Source of the DNA: Rhodocista pekingensis
GTDB taxonomy: Bacteria; Pseudomonadota; Alphaproteobacteria; Azospirillales; Azospirillaceae
NCBI RefSeq assembly: GCF_042665545.1
Contig: NZ_JBHTCM010000018.1
Location: forward strand, 62,001-126,000
Reading direction: 5' to 3'
Length of the DNA stretch: 64,000 nucleotides
Notes under the pieces: model-generated
What the model saw: the letters and a program-made list of their open reading frames with translations, nothing else
What the model was told of the DNA's origin: nothing
Database searches by the model: none
Shown here: positions 24,478 to 33,411 of the stretch, piece by piece
Layout of the letters: every line of letters starts with the position of its first letter
Numbering within the stretch: position 1 is the stretch's first letter
Made by a program: the position numbers and the translations under genes

Positions 24478-27123
24478 TCAGGCCCCGATCTCGATGGTGA
24501 CGGTGGTGCCCAGGCCGGGGGCGGTTTCGATGGCGAGGTTGCCGGCGTGCAGGTCCACCAGGGACTTGGCGATGGGCAGGCCCAGCCCCGTGCCCTCCAC
24601 CGCCGCGCGGGTCTGCGCCACCTGCCGGAACGGCTCCATGGCGGTCAGCACTTCCTCCGGCGTCATGCCGGGGCCGGTGTCGCGCACGGTGAAGACGGCC
24701 CCGCCGCCGGCCAGCGCCCGCGCCCGCACATCGACCCGGCCGCCGGGCGGGGTGAACTTCACGGCGTTGCCGATGATGTTCAGCAGGATCTGGCGCAGCC
24801 GCAGCGCGTCCGCCGTCAGCGGCAGGGGCGACTCCGCCTGCACCTCCAGCAGCACCTCGCCGCGCACCGCCCGCGGCAGCAGCATGCCGACGCACTCCGC
24901 CGCCAGGATGCCGGCGTCCAGCGGCTCCGGCGCCAGTTCCATCCGCCCGGCCTCGATGCGCGACAGGTCCAGCACGTCGTTGACCATGCGCAGCAGGTGC
25001 TCGCCCGAGGCGTGGATGCTCTGCACATAGTCCTGGATGCGCGGCGGCAGCGTCCCCGCCACGCCGGACATCATCAGGTCGGAGAAGCCGAGGATGGCGT
25101 TCAGCGGCGTCCGCAGCTCGTGGCTCATGTTCGCCAGGAAGCGCGACTTCGCCTCGTTGCTGGCGGCGAGCTGGTCGCTCAGCTCCTTCACATGGCGCAG
25201 GTGGCGCAGCATCATGTCGCTGATGGCATGGCGCAGCGAGGTGGCGATCTCGTCCGCCCAGGGCGGCCAGGGGGCGGCATGGCCGCGCCGTTCCTCCACC
25301 CAGCGGTCGAAGGAGATGCGCGGCATCGGCCGTTGCCCGGCCGCGCCCAGCGGCTTCGCCGGATCGCCGCCCCAGGTGATCAGCCGCGGCTCCTCCGGCC
25401 GGGTCCACATCACGAAGTCGCCGCCCGACAGGCGCAGCGCCAGCAGCCCGCTGGCCTGCTGCCGGTAGGCGGTGGCGTCGGGAAAGACCGAGGACAGGCT
25501 GCTGGTGCGGAACAGGCCGGCGCCGCCCCAGCGCGGCTCCAGCCAGGCCCGCAGCGCCGCCACCTCCGCCGGCGGCGGGCAGTCGCCCACCGTCAGCAGA
25601 TGGCCGTCGATGGAGAGCGCGGCCCCGGTGGCGCCGAACAGGTCGGTCAGCCGCGTCGCCTGCTGCGTCAGCGCCGGCTCCACCGCGTCGGAGGAGGCCA
25701 TCTGCACCATCAGCGCCGTCAGCACGGCGTGGTCCACCTGCCGGCCGCGCATCGCCTCCGCCCGCTCCACCGCGGCGATGCTGAGCGCCACCGCCTCCAC
25801 CACCGTCATGGCGGCGGAGCGGCGGGGAATGCCGACATGGTGCGGCTGCCGGTGGTGCGCCGCCACCATGCCCCAGAGCCGCCCCTCCACCAGGATGGAG
25901 AAGGACATGGAGGCGGCCACCCCCATGTTGCGCAGATACTGGAGATGGACGGGGCTCAGGCTGCGGTGGCGGGAGAAGGACAGGTCCAGCGGCTCCGTCC
26001 CCTCCACCCGATGGACCGGCACCGGCACGTAGTCGCGGTCGGGGACATGGCGCGACAGCGACTGGCTGTACAGCTCGCGCGCCTGCCGCGGGATGTCCGA
26101 GGCGGGGAAGTGCAGCCCGGCGAAGGACTGCGGCCAGTCCTCCACCTTGTCCTCGGCGATCACCTCGCCGTGCCAGTCGGCGTCGAAACGGTAGACGATG
26201 GCGCGCTCGAACCCGGTCAGGGACCGCACCGAACGGGCGCAGGCCTGGGCCAGCCCGGCCAGGGAGGCCGCCTGCCGGATGGTGGCCACGTCCGCCTCCA
26301 CCGTCGCCAGCAGGGTGGACACCGGCGCCGCGTCGGCAGGGGAGACGACCGGCTCCAGATCCAGCACCACGCAGCCGCCGCTGCGGTGGGCGCGGATGTC
26401 GATGCGCCGTCCCCGGCCGATCTCTCCGCGCCAGTACGGGTCGGCCCGGTCCGGCAGCCAGTCCGCCAGCGCCGCCACCGGGCCGGCGCCCAGCACCTCG
26501 GCCAGCGGCCGGCCGAGCGGCGGCCGGTCGGCGTCCAGCAGATCCTGGGCGTTGTCGCTGGCGGCGCAGACCGTCCAGTCCCGCGGATCGGCGGCCAGCA
26601 CCGCCCCCCAGGGCTGGATGGCGCCGACGCGCCGGATGTCCTCCTGCTCGCAGACGGAGAAATCCACCACCTCGCCGCTGACCGGGGTCGACTGCACCGC
26701 CACCGGGGCCTGTCCGGGGGGACGCAGGTCCTCCAGCTTGCGCACGAAGATCCAGTAGCGGTCGGGCACGCCCGCATTCTGCATGCGGATCTGCACCCGC
26801 ACCGGCGCCATCTGGAAATCGAAGACGAAGTCGAACCGGGCATCCAGCGTGCCGGAGGTCACCCCGTCCATGAAGCGGCCGCTGAAGGCCGGGATGTTCG
26901 TGCAGGGCGCCACCTCGGTGAAGAAGTTGCGCCCGATCACCCGCTCGGGGATGCGGCCGCTGAGCTGGCTTTCCGTCCTGTTGTAGCGGTGGATGGTGCC
27001 GCTGCCGTCCACCTGGATGGCACCGACCGGCAAAGAGTCGAACTCGGCCGCCCCCATCCCGTCGATGGTGCCGCGGATATGCTCGGTGAAGGGGCCGAAG
27101 TCGTCGGTGGTCCGGTCCGGCAC
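24478..27123 (-). CDS. ppr: Ppr: photoactive yellow protein-bacteriophytochrome hybrid histidine kinase
   Basis: An 881-residue photoreceptor kinase. Residues 1-130 are a full photoactive yellow protein domain: Tyr47, Glu51, Arg57 and chromophore Cys74 (VAPCTNIPAF) sit at a constant +5 offset from Tyr42/Glu46/Arg52/Cys69 of Halorhodospira PYP, so p-coumarate binding is expected. A bacteriophytochrome follows: PAS with biliverdin-type Cys158 (SVCEQEDIRRVGAIQPWG), GAF with FPASDIPRQARELY and HRSLSPVHLQYLRNMG, then PHY. The kinase has H-box His668 (MSHELRTPLNAILGF), N-box (IIGNAVKFTPPGG) and G-boxes (DTGPGMTPEEV, GTGLGLPIAKSLV). Ppr of R. centenum is known to control chalcone synthase expression. 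The GTG at 27123 is chosen because PYP homology begins there; an ATG at 27225 is an alternative. It has no receiver domain and no adjacent response regulator. Confidence 0.95.
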   Translation of the reverse strand: MPDRTTDDFGPFTEHIRGTIDGMGAAEFDSLPVGAIQVDGSGTIHRYNRTESQLSGRIPERVIGRNFFTEVAPCTNIPAFSGRFMDGVTSGTLDARFDFVFDFQMAPVRVQIRMQNAGVPDRYWIFVRKLEDLRPPGQAPVAVQSTPVSGEVVDFSVCEQEDIRRVGAIQPWGAVLAADPRDWTVCAASDNAQDLLDADRPPLGRPLAEVLGAGPVAALADWLPDRADPYWRGEIGRGRRIDIRAHRSGGCVVLDLEPVVSPADAAPVSTLLATVEADVATIRQAASLAGLAQACARSVRSLTGFERAIVYRFDADWHGEVIAEDKVEDWPQSFAGLHFPASDIPRQARELYSQSLSRHVPDRDYVPVPVHRVEGTEPLDLSFSRHRSLSPVHLQYLRNMGVAASMSFSILVEGRLWGMVAAHHRQPHHVGIPRRSAAMTVVEAVALSIAAVERAEAMRGRQVDHAVLTALMVQMASSDAVEPALTQQATRLTDLFGATGAALSIDGHLLTVGDCPPPAEVAALRAWLEPRWGGAGLFRTSSLSSVFPDATAYRQQASGLLALRLSGGDFVMWTRPEEPRLITWGGDPAKPLGAAGQRPMPRISFDRWVEERRGHAAPWPPWADEIATSLRHAISDMMLRHLRHVKELSDQLAASNEAKSRFLANMSHELRTPLNAILGFSDLMMSGVAGTLPPRIQDYVQSIHASGEHLLRMVNDVLDLSRIEAGRMELAPEPLDAGILAAECVGMLLPRAVRGEVLLEVQAESPLPLTADALRLRQILLNIIGNAVKFTPPGGRVDVRARALAGGGAVFTVRDTGPGMTPEEVLTAMEPFRQVAQTRAAVEGTGLGLPIAKSLVDLHAGNLAIETAPGLGTTVTIEIGA

Positions 27124-27315
27124 GACGGGCTCGTCTCTGGGGTTTCCGCCGATAGTAGCGCCGGTACCCCCTGTCGAGAAGGAGGTAACTCCCCCGGAGC
27201 ACCCTCCCGGTCGCGGAAATGCCACCGCCTGCCGCCCTTCCGCGCCCTTTCCGCCATCGCCGCCGCGGACCGGGCGACTATGCCGCGGGGCTCCGCCGAG
27301 TCGCGGGGGCCCGCC

Positions 27316-27525
27316 TCAGCCGGTGCCCGGTTCGGCCGGGCGGTCGGTGTCCTCCGCGCGCCGGCGCAGTTCCTCCACCGTGAGGCCGGCCGGGGTGGCG
27401 CCCTGCAAGCTGCCGTCGCCCGGCGTCCGCTCCGGCGCCTGCGTCTCTTCGCCCGGCCCGGGCCGGCCGTCCTGTCCGACAGGCCGGGGGGCCGGGTCGC
27501 GGTCGGGTCGTCTGTTCTGGGTCAT
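27316..27525 (-). CDS. Small hydrophilic hypothetical protein
   Basis: A 69-residue Arg/Pro/Asp-rich protein with no recognised family. It starts at an ATG with the good ribosome binding site AGGAG six bases upstream (MTQNRRPDRDPAPR); an ATG 54 bases earlier is less likely. The C-terminal LTVEELRRRAEDTDRP could form one short helix, the rest looks disordered. It lies upstream of the photoreceptor gene on the same strand, 192 bases away. Confidence 0.5.
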   Translation of the reverse strand: MTQNRRPDRDPAPRPVGQDGRPGPGEETQAPERTPGDGSLQGATPAGLTVEELRRRAEDTDRPAEPGTG

Positions 27526-27854
27526 GGGGGGCTCCTGGCCTGTCGGGGGGCGGGGATCGTCCACCCGCTCGAAGCTCAACAGCCGGGGGGCGGTCTGCTC
27601 CCGGCCCCTGGTGCTGTCGCAGCCCCGGTGGCGGGGATCGCCACGGAATGGCGGTATTCGCCACCGTGCCGGACGCCCCGTGAGTGGGGCGTTGGGATCC
27701 TGGCCCCGGAAATCAAGGCTGTCCGGGCGCTACCCCGAGGCTGGCACGCATTCTGCTTAAGGCTGCCCAGGAATGGTCACAGGCTCCGGCGATCCCTCAA
27801 GGACCGGGTCGCGGGCCGGGACCGCACGACAGACTACGCGCAGCAGGAGGGGGG
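27526..27854. other. Divergent intergenic region before the efflux operon
   Basis: This 329-base region separates the small minus-strand gene from the RND efflux genes. It contains a short perfect hairpin or dyad GTGGCG-GGGAT-CGCCAC (27628-27644) that might be an operator, and no credible gene. The 3' end has the strong ribosome binding site AGGAGG of the adaptor gene. No regulator gene is adjacent. Confidence 0.4.
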
Positions 27855-29216
27855 ATGGATTCGCTCGACAGTTTTGCCCGGCGGGAGGCCTATGCCCAGG
27901 CCGCACCCGTCCCGGCGGACCCCGTGGACTTCCCGGCGCCGCGGACGCGCCGGGGCCGTGCCGGGGCGCCCGGGCTGCTCCGGCGCTGGCGCCGCGGCCT
28001 GATCGCCGTCGGCATCCTGGCGGTCGGGGTCGCCGGCCTTGTCACCTTCATCGCCACGAAGCCCGAACCGGCGCGCGAGACGAAGCCCGAACGCGAGTGG
28101 GCGGTGGATACCGTGACCGTGGCGCGCGGCGACCACCGGCCGGAGGTGGTCGCGCTGGGCACCGTGCTGGCCGGCCGCACCTCTGAGCTGCGGCCCCTGG
28201 TCAGCGGGACGGTGCTGTCCGTCTCCCCGGCGCTGCGCGACGGCGGCGTCGTGAAGGAGGGCGAGACGCTGCTCTCTCTCGACCCGGTGGACCACGAACT
28301 GGTCCTGGCCCAGCGCCGCGCCGACCTGGACGAGGCCCGCGCCCGGCTGGACGAGCTGCGGGCCAACCTCAAGGCCCATGAGCGCGAGGCGGAACGGGCG
28401 GAGACCCTGTTCAAGCGCGGCATCGTCGCCGCCCCCCGCTATGAGGAGACGCAGAACGCCTATGCCGCCGAACAGGCCCGCGTGCGGGCGCAGCAGGCGG
28501 TCATCGCCCGGCTCCAGGCTGCCGTGAAGGCGGCCGAGACGGACCTCGCACGGACGACCCTGGTGGCCCCGTTCGACGGCTTCGTCGGCGATGCGCGGGC
28601 CGAGGCCGGCATGTACCTGACCCCGGCCGACCGGGTCGCCGTGATCTCCGGTGCCGAGCGTCTGGAGGCCAAGGTGACGGTGCCGACCGACACCTACGGC
28701 CGGCTGGTCGCCAGCGGCGAGAGCCTGATCGGGCGGGAGGCCCGGGTGGTCTGGTCGCTGGGCCAGAACCGGCTGGAATTCCCCGCCCGTGTGGTCCGCG
28801 TCGATGACCGGATCGACACCGCGGCGGGCGGCGTCGCGCTGTTCGTGCAGCTCGACGGCACCCTGACCGGCCAGGCGATCCGGCCGGGCGCCTTCGTCAG
28901 CGTCACCATTCCCGACCGCCTCTATGCCGACGTGATCCGGCTGCCCGCCCCCGCCCTGCATGACGGCGGAACCGTCTATGTGATCGAGGACGGCCGGCTG
29001 GCCGCCCGCCCGGTGGAGGTGGTCGCCGTCAAGTCGGATGCCGTCTACCTGTCCGGTGGCCTGCAACCGGGCGACCGCGCCGTCGTCACCCGGTTCCAGG
29101 AGATCGGGCCCGGCCTGAAGGTCACCACCCGCAGCGCCCCCGCCGCCGAAGGCCCGGCCGCGCCCAAGGCGGAGGATGCGCCCAAGGACGCGCCCAAGGC
29201 GGAGGACGCGCCATGA
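27855..29216 (+). CDS. RND efflux periplasmic adaptor (membrane fusion protein)
   Basis: A 453-residue HlyD/AcrA-type adaptor that links an RND pump to an outer membrane channel. One N-terminal membrane anchor (about 50-75, LIAVGILAVGVAGLVTFIAT) is preceded by a 45-residue cytoplasmic tail. A lipoyl half-motif (LRPLVSGTVLSVSPALRDGG) comes next, then a coiled-coil hairpin (RADLDEARARLDELRANLKA through VIARLQAAVKAAETDLARTT), the second lipoyl half (LVAPFDGFVGDARAEAGMYL) and the beta-barrel. The C-terminus is a short repeat (PKAEDAPKDAPKAEDAP). The start has AGGAGGGGGG upstream. The stop overlaps the pump gene by four bases. Confidence 0.92.
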   Translation: MDSLDSFARREAYAQAAPVPADPVDFPAPRTRRGRAGAPGLLRRWRRGLIAVGILAVGVAGLVTFIATKPEPARETKPEREWAVDTVTVARGDHRPEVVALGTVLAGRTSELRPLVSGTVLSVSPALRDGGVVKEGETLLSLDPVDHELVLAQRRADLDEARARLDELRANLKAHEREAERAETLFKRGIVAAPRYEETQNAYAAEQARVRAQQAVIARLQAAVKAAETDLARTTLVAPFDGFVGDARAEAGMYLTPADRVAVISGAERLEAKVTVPTDTYGRLVASGESLIGREARVVWSLGQNRLEFPARVVRVDDRIDTAAGGVALFVQLDGTLTGQAIRPGAFVSVTIPDRLYADVIRLPAPALHDGGTVYVIEDGRLAARPVEVVAVKSDAVYLSGGLQPGDRAVVTRFQEIGPGLKVTTRSAPAAEGPAAPKAEDAPKDAPKAEDAP

Positions 29217-32200
29217 ACCCCAACGCCCTGATCCGCTCCTTCACCCGCCACAAGGTGGCGGCCAACATCCTGATGCTGCTGATGCTGCTGAGCGGCGTCT
29301 GGGGGATGCAGCGGCTGGAAGTCCAGATGGAGCCGGACTTCGACATTCCCCAGATCTCCGTCGCCGTCGTCTGGCCCGGTGCTTCGGCCGACGACGTGGA
29401 CCGCGGCATCGTCGAGGCGCTGGAGCGCGAGGTCCGCTACCTGGACGGGGTGGACGACGTGGTCGGCCGCTCCCGCGAGGGCATCGGCGAGCTGTTCATC
29501 GAGTACAGGTCCGGCACCGACATGACCCGGGCCATGACCGAGGTGGAACAGGCGGTCGCCAGCGTCACCACCCTGCCGCAGGGCTCGGAACGGCCGGTCA
29601 TCCAGCAGTTCCTGGTCTATGACGACATCATGAACCTGGTGCTGTCGGGGCCGCTGCCCGAACCGGCCCTGCGGGCCTGGGCGAAGCAGATCCGGGACGG
29701 GCTGATGGCCCGCGGCGTGGACCGCATCAATGTCGAGGGCCTGCGCGACACCGAGATCTGGGTGGAGATCCCGGCCGCCGAGCTGGACCGGCTGGACACC
29801 ACCCTGGGCGATGTCGCCCAGCGCATCGGCGACATCTCCAGCGACGTGCCCTCGGGCTCGCTCACCGGCGGGGTGGAGAAGCAGATCCGCACCCTGGGCC
29901 GGCAGGAGCAGGCGTCGGGCATCGCCGGGCTGACCCTGCGCGGCGATGCCCAGGGGCGCCTGCTGACGCTGGGCGACATCGCCACGGTGCGCGAGACCTA
30001 CGAGGACGGCGCCGTCAGCGGCCGCCGCAGCGGCAACCCGGCGATCCGCCTGGAACTCCAGAAGGCGAAGAACGGCGACCTGCTGGCCATCACCGCGGTG
30101 GTGGACCGCTATCTGGAGCAGATCCGCCCGACCCTGCCGCCGACCCTGAAGCTGGAGATCTACGACCGCGAGACCGATGCCCTGGAACAGCGCATCGACA
30201 TGCTGGTCGACAATGCCGTCGGCGGCATGGTCCTGGTCTTCGCGGTGCTCTACATCTTCCTGCGCCCGCGGGTGACCTGGTGGATCGTCGTCGACGTGCT
30301 GATGTCGCTCTCGGTCACCTTCGCCATCATGATGTGGCTCGGCCAGAGCATCAACATGATGAGCCTGTTCGCGCTGATCATGATGGTGGGCATCATCTGC
30401 GACGACAGCATCGTCGTGGCCGAGCATGCCCAGACCCTCCAGGAGCGCGGCTGGGACCCGACCCGCGCGGTGGAGACGGCGGCCCGGCGCATGTTCTGGC
30501 CCATCGTCGCCGCCTCGGTGACGACGGTGGCGGCGTTCGCGCCCATGCTGATGATGCAGGGGCCCAACGGCGACTATGTCGAACCGCTGCCCATGGTCGC
30601 CATCGCGGTGATCCTGGCCAGTCTGGTCGGCTGCTTCCTGACCCTGCCCAGCCACATCCGCCACGCCCTGGAGCATGACAAGGGCCACTCCTCCCGCGCC
30701 CGCCTCTGGTTCGACCGCTCCTTCCTGCGGTTCCGCGACGGCCGCTTCAAGCGCGTCGTGCAGTGGTCGGTGGACAACCGCTACGCCACGGTGGCGGCCG
30801 CCGTCACGGCCATGTGCCTCGCCATCGGATTGCAGGCCGGCGGCCGGGTCAACTTCGCCTTCTCGCCGCAGCCGGAAGGCCAGTCGCTGACGCTGAACCT
30901 GCTGTTCTCCCCCGGCACCCCGCGCGAGGTGGTGGCGCAGCAGCTCGACGAGGCGGAGGCCGCGCTCTACCGGGTGGAAGCGAAGCTGGGCTATGAACGC
31001 GGCGCCCTGGTGACCATGACCTTCGGCCAGGTCGGCGCGACCGTGAACGGCCGTGTCGTGCCCCAGGTCGGCGACTACATGGGCGGCATGGAGGCCGAGG
31101 TGATCTCCGCCGACCTGCGCGACGACCGCCTGCCCGACATCATGAAGATGTGGGAGGCCGAGACGCGCCTGCTGCCCGGCATCGACGAAGCGGTGTTCGA
31201 GGAGGACAGCGCCGGCTTCGGCGGCAGCAACATCGGCTGGAGGCTCCAGCACGACGACCCCTATGTGCTGAAGCAGGCGTCGCTGGAACTGCGCGACGCG
31301 CTGCGCGGCTTCGCCGGGGTCAGCGGCATCCGCGACAACCTGCCGGCCGGCAAGCCGGAACTGGTGGCCGCCGTCACCCCGCGCGGCGAGGCCCTGGGCT
31401 TCACGACGGAGATCGTCGGCCGCCAGCTCCGCGACGCCCTGGACGGCGCCATCGCCAAGCGCTTCCCCCGCGGCGACGAGGAGGTGACCGTGCGCGTCCG
31501 CCTGCCCGCCACCGACCAGTCGGAGCAGGCGCTGCGCAACCTGCGGCTCCGCTCCCCCGCGGGGGAGGAGGTGCCGCTGGGCGACGTGGTCACCCTGAAG
31601 GAGCGGCCGGGTCTGGCCCGCATCCTGCGCAGCAAGGGGCAGCGCACCGTCTCCGTCTTCGCCGACGTGGACATCCACAAGTCCAACCCGGGCGAAATCC
31701 GCGAGGCCGTCGAGAAGGAGCATCTGCCCCGCATCATGGAGAAGTACGGCGTCGCCCGGAACATGGGGGACGGCGCCGAGCAGGAGGCCGAGTTCTGGGC
31801 CGACTTCTACGCCGGCATCCTGGTGGCGCTGGTCGGCATCTATCTGGTCCTGGCCTGGATCATGGGCAGCTTCACCCGCCCCGCGGCGGTGATGGCGGTC
31901 ATCCCCTTCTCCGTGGCGGGGGCGGTGTACGGCCACTGGATCATGGGCGCCGACATGACCATGTTCAGCTACATCAGCATCATGGGCATGGCCGGCATCC
32001 TGGTGAACGACAGCATCCAGGTCGTCACCAGCATCGACGAGCGCCACGCGGCGGGCGAGCCGTTGCACCTTGCCGTCGTGGACGGTGCGGTGGAGCGCCT
32101 GCGCCAGGTCGCCCTGACCTCGCTCACCACCATCTTCGGCCTGCTGCCGCTGATGCTGGAGACGCAGCTCCAGGCGCAGTTCATGATCCCGATGGCGATC

Positions 32201-32383
32201 ACCTTCGTGTTCGGCATCGGCACCGCCACGCTGCTGGTCCTGCTGCTGATGCCGGCCATGCTGATGGTGGTGGAGGACGCGAAGTCCGGCGCCGGCCGGG
32301 TCTGGCGGGGGCTGAAGCGGGGCGGCCGCTGGCTGGCCCGCGACCCCGACGCCCCGCGCCCGGCCCGCACCCCGGCCGAGTAG
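29213..32383 (+). CDS. RND efflux inner membrane transporter
   Basis: A 1056-residue proton-driven resistance-nodulation-division pump. Typical opening LIRSFTRHKVAANILMLLML, periplasmic porter motif MEPDFDIPQISVAVVWPGAS, and the proton-relay helix with paired aspartates (MMVGIICDDSIVVAEHAQT near residue 400). Twelve membrane helices and two large periplasmic loops are evident, and the second half repeats the pattern (SYISIMGMAGILVNDSIQVV). The sequence is nearer to the MexK/VexK-like branch than to AcrB; substrates cannot be told. It is coupled to the adaptor gene, and no TolC-type channel is encoded here. Confidence 0.93.
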   Translation: MNPNALIRSFTRHKVAANILMLLMLLSGVWGMQRLEVQMEPDFDIPQISVAVVWPGASADDVDRGIVEALEREVRYLDGVDDVVGRSREGIGELFIEYRSGTDMTRAMTEVEQAVASVTTLPQGSERPVIQQFLVYDDIMNLVLSGPLPEPALRAWAKQIRDGLMARGVDRINVEGLRDTEIWVEIPAAELDRLDTTLGDVAQRIGDISSDVPSGSLTGGVEKQIRTLGRQEQASGIAGLTLRGDAQGRLLTLGDIATVRETYEDGAVSGRRSGNPAIRLELQKAKNGDLLAITAVVDRYLEQIRPTLPPTLKLEIYDRETDALEQRIDMLVDNAVGGMVLVFAVLYIFLRPRVTWWIVVDVLMSLSVTFAIMMWLGQSINMMSLFALIMMVGIICDDSIVVAEHAQTLQERGWDPTRAVETAARRMFWPIVAASVTTVAAFAPMLMMQGPNGDYVEPLPMVAIAVILASLVGCFLTLPSHIRHALEHDKGHSSRARLWFDRSFLRFRDGRFKRVVQWSVDNRYATVAAAVTAMCLAIGLQAGGRVNFAFSPQPEGQSLTLNLLFSPGTPREVVAQQLDEAEAALYRVEAKLGYERGALVTMTFGQVGATVNGRVVPQVGDYMGGMEAEVISADLRDDRLPDIMKMWEAETRLLPGIDEAVFEEDSAGFGGSNIGWRLQHDDPYVLKQASLELRDALRGFAGVSGIRDNLPAGKPELVAAVTPRGEALGFTTEIVGRQLRDALDGAIAKRFPRGDEEVTVRVRLPATDQSEQALRNLRLRSPAGEEVPLGDVVTLKERPGLARILRSKGQRTVSVFADVDIHKSNPGEIREAVEKEHLPRIMEKYGVARNMGDGAEQEAEFWADFYAGILVALVGIYLVLAWIMGSFTRPAAVMAVIPFSVAGAVYGHWIMGADMTMFSYISIMGMAGILVNDSIQVVTSIDERHAAGEPLHLAVVDGAVERLRQVALTSLTTIFGLLPLMLETQLQAQFMIPMAITFVFGIGTATLLVLLLMPAMLMVVEDAKSGAGRVWRGLKRGGRWLARDPDAPRPARTPAE

Positions 32384-32547
32384 GCCAGCCCCCGCCGACC
32401 TTGCTGGCGACCCTGCCGCCGATCCTGCCGCCCCATCCGGTCCCCCGGGCGGGGCGGTTGGCGTCCGGGGCAGGCCGGGCAAGCGCCTTGTGCGGCCGGA
32501 CCGGGGCGTGCCAATGAAGGGGCCCCCGCAGCCGACCGGTCGCCACC

Positions 32548-33375
32548 ATGCCGCTCCCCCCGCCCCGAGATTCCCAGGCCCGAGATCCCCAGGCCCGCGC
32601 GCCCCAGCCGCGCGCGCCCCGGCCTGCCACGGCCAAGGCACCGCCGCCGAAGCCGTTCCGCATCTGCGGGCTGCCGGCGGTGGCGGCGGTCTTCGCGCGC
32701 GACCCCGACCGGGTGCAGCGCCTGTTCTACGAGGAGCGCCACCGGCAGGCGGTCGGCCCCTTCTGCGCCCGGCTGGCGGAGGCGCGGAAGCCCTATCGGC
32801 TGGTGGAGAAGGAGGAGCTGGACAGGGTCGCCGGCACGCCGCTGCATGGCGGCGTCGTCGCCGTGGCCGAGCCGCGGCAGGTGCTGCCCTTCAACCCCGA
32901 CTGGGCCAGGCGCTGGGCCGCGGAGGGCCGGCCGCTGCTGCTGCTGGACGGCATCGGCAACCCGCACAATCTGGGCGCCATCGTGCGCACGGCCGCCTTC
33001 TTCGGGCTGGACCGGCTGGTGATCTCCGACCATCCGGGGCAGGCGCAGCCGTCGGAATCCGCCTACCGCGTGGCCGAGGGCGGCTTCGAGCATGTCCAGA
33101 TCTACCGCGCCGAGCGCTTCGCCGCGGCGGTGCGGCGGCTGGCGGAGAGCTACCGCGTCGTCGGTACGGCGCTGGGCGGGCACCCCGCCCTGGGCCGGCT
33201 GACCGGGGGGCCGAAGCCGCCGGCCGTGCTGCTGGGCAACGAGGAGGACGGCCTGCCGGCGGAGACCCTGCGCGCCTGCGCCGAGCTGGCGACGCTGCCC
33301 GGGTCGGGGCTGGTGCAGTCCCTGAACGTGGCCGCCACCGCCGCCATCCTGGCCTGGGAGATGACGCGGCCCTGA
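32548..33375 (+). CDS. TrmH/SpoU-family RNA 2'-O-methyltransferase
   Basis: A 275-residue SPOUT methyltransferase using S-adenosylmethionine to methylate ribose in tRNA or rRNA. The three SpoU motifs are visible: NPHNLGAIVRTAAFFGLDRL near residue 138 (motif 1), VLLGNEEDGLPAETL near 230 (motif 2) and SLNVAATAAILAWEM at the C-terminus (motif 3). An RNA-binding domain (about 35-110: ICGLPAVAAVFARDPDRVQR) precedes the catalytic part as in RlmB and TrmH-type enzymes. The first 30 residues are Gln/Ala/Arg/Pro repeats and may not be translated. The target nucleotide is not predictable from sequence. Confidence 0.88.
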   Translation: MPLPPPRDSQARDPQARAPQPRAPRPATAKAPPPKPFRICGLPAVAAVFARDPDRVQRLFYEERHRQAVGPFCARLAEARKPYRLVEKEELDRVAGTPLHGGVVAVAEPRQVLPFNPDWARRWAAEGRPLLLLDGIGNPHNLGAIVRTAAFFGLDRLVISDHPGQAQPSESAYRVAEGGFEHVQIYRAERFAAAVRRLAESYRVVGTALGGHPALGRLTGGPKPPAVLLGNEEDGLPAETLRACAELATLPGSGLVQSLNVAATAAILAWEMTRP

Positions 33376-33411
33376 GGCGGGCGACCCCGGCCCCGGCGGC
33401 GGGAACCGCCG

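Noticed and set aside
30000..32000. Many repeated CTGG/CCAG-type words that look like a repeat family
   Set aside because: They reflect codon bias (Leu and Ala/Gly codons) in a GC-rich genome and have no fixed period or unit.
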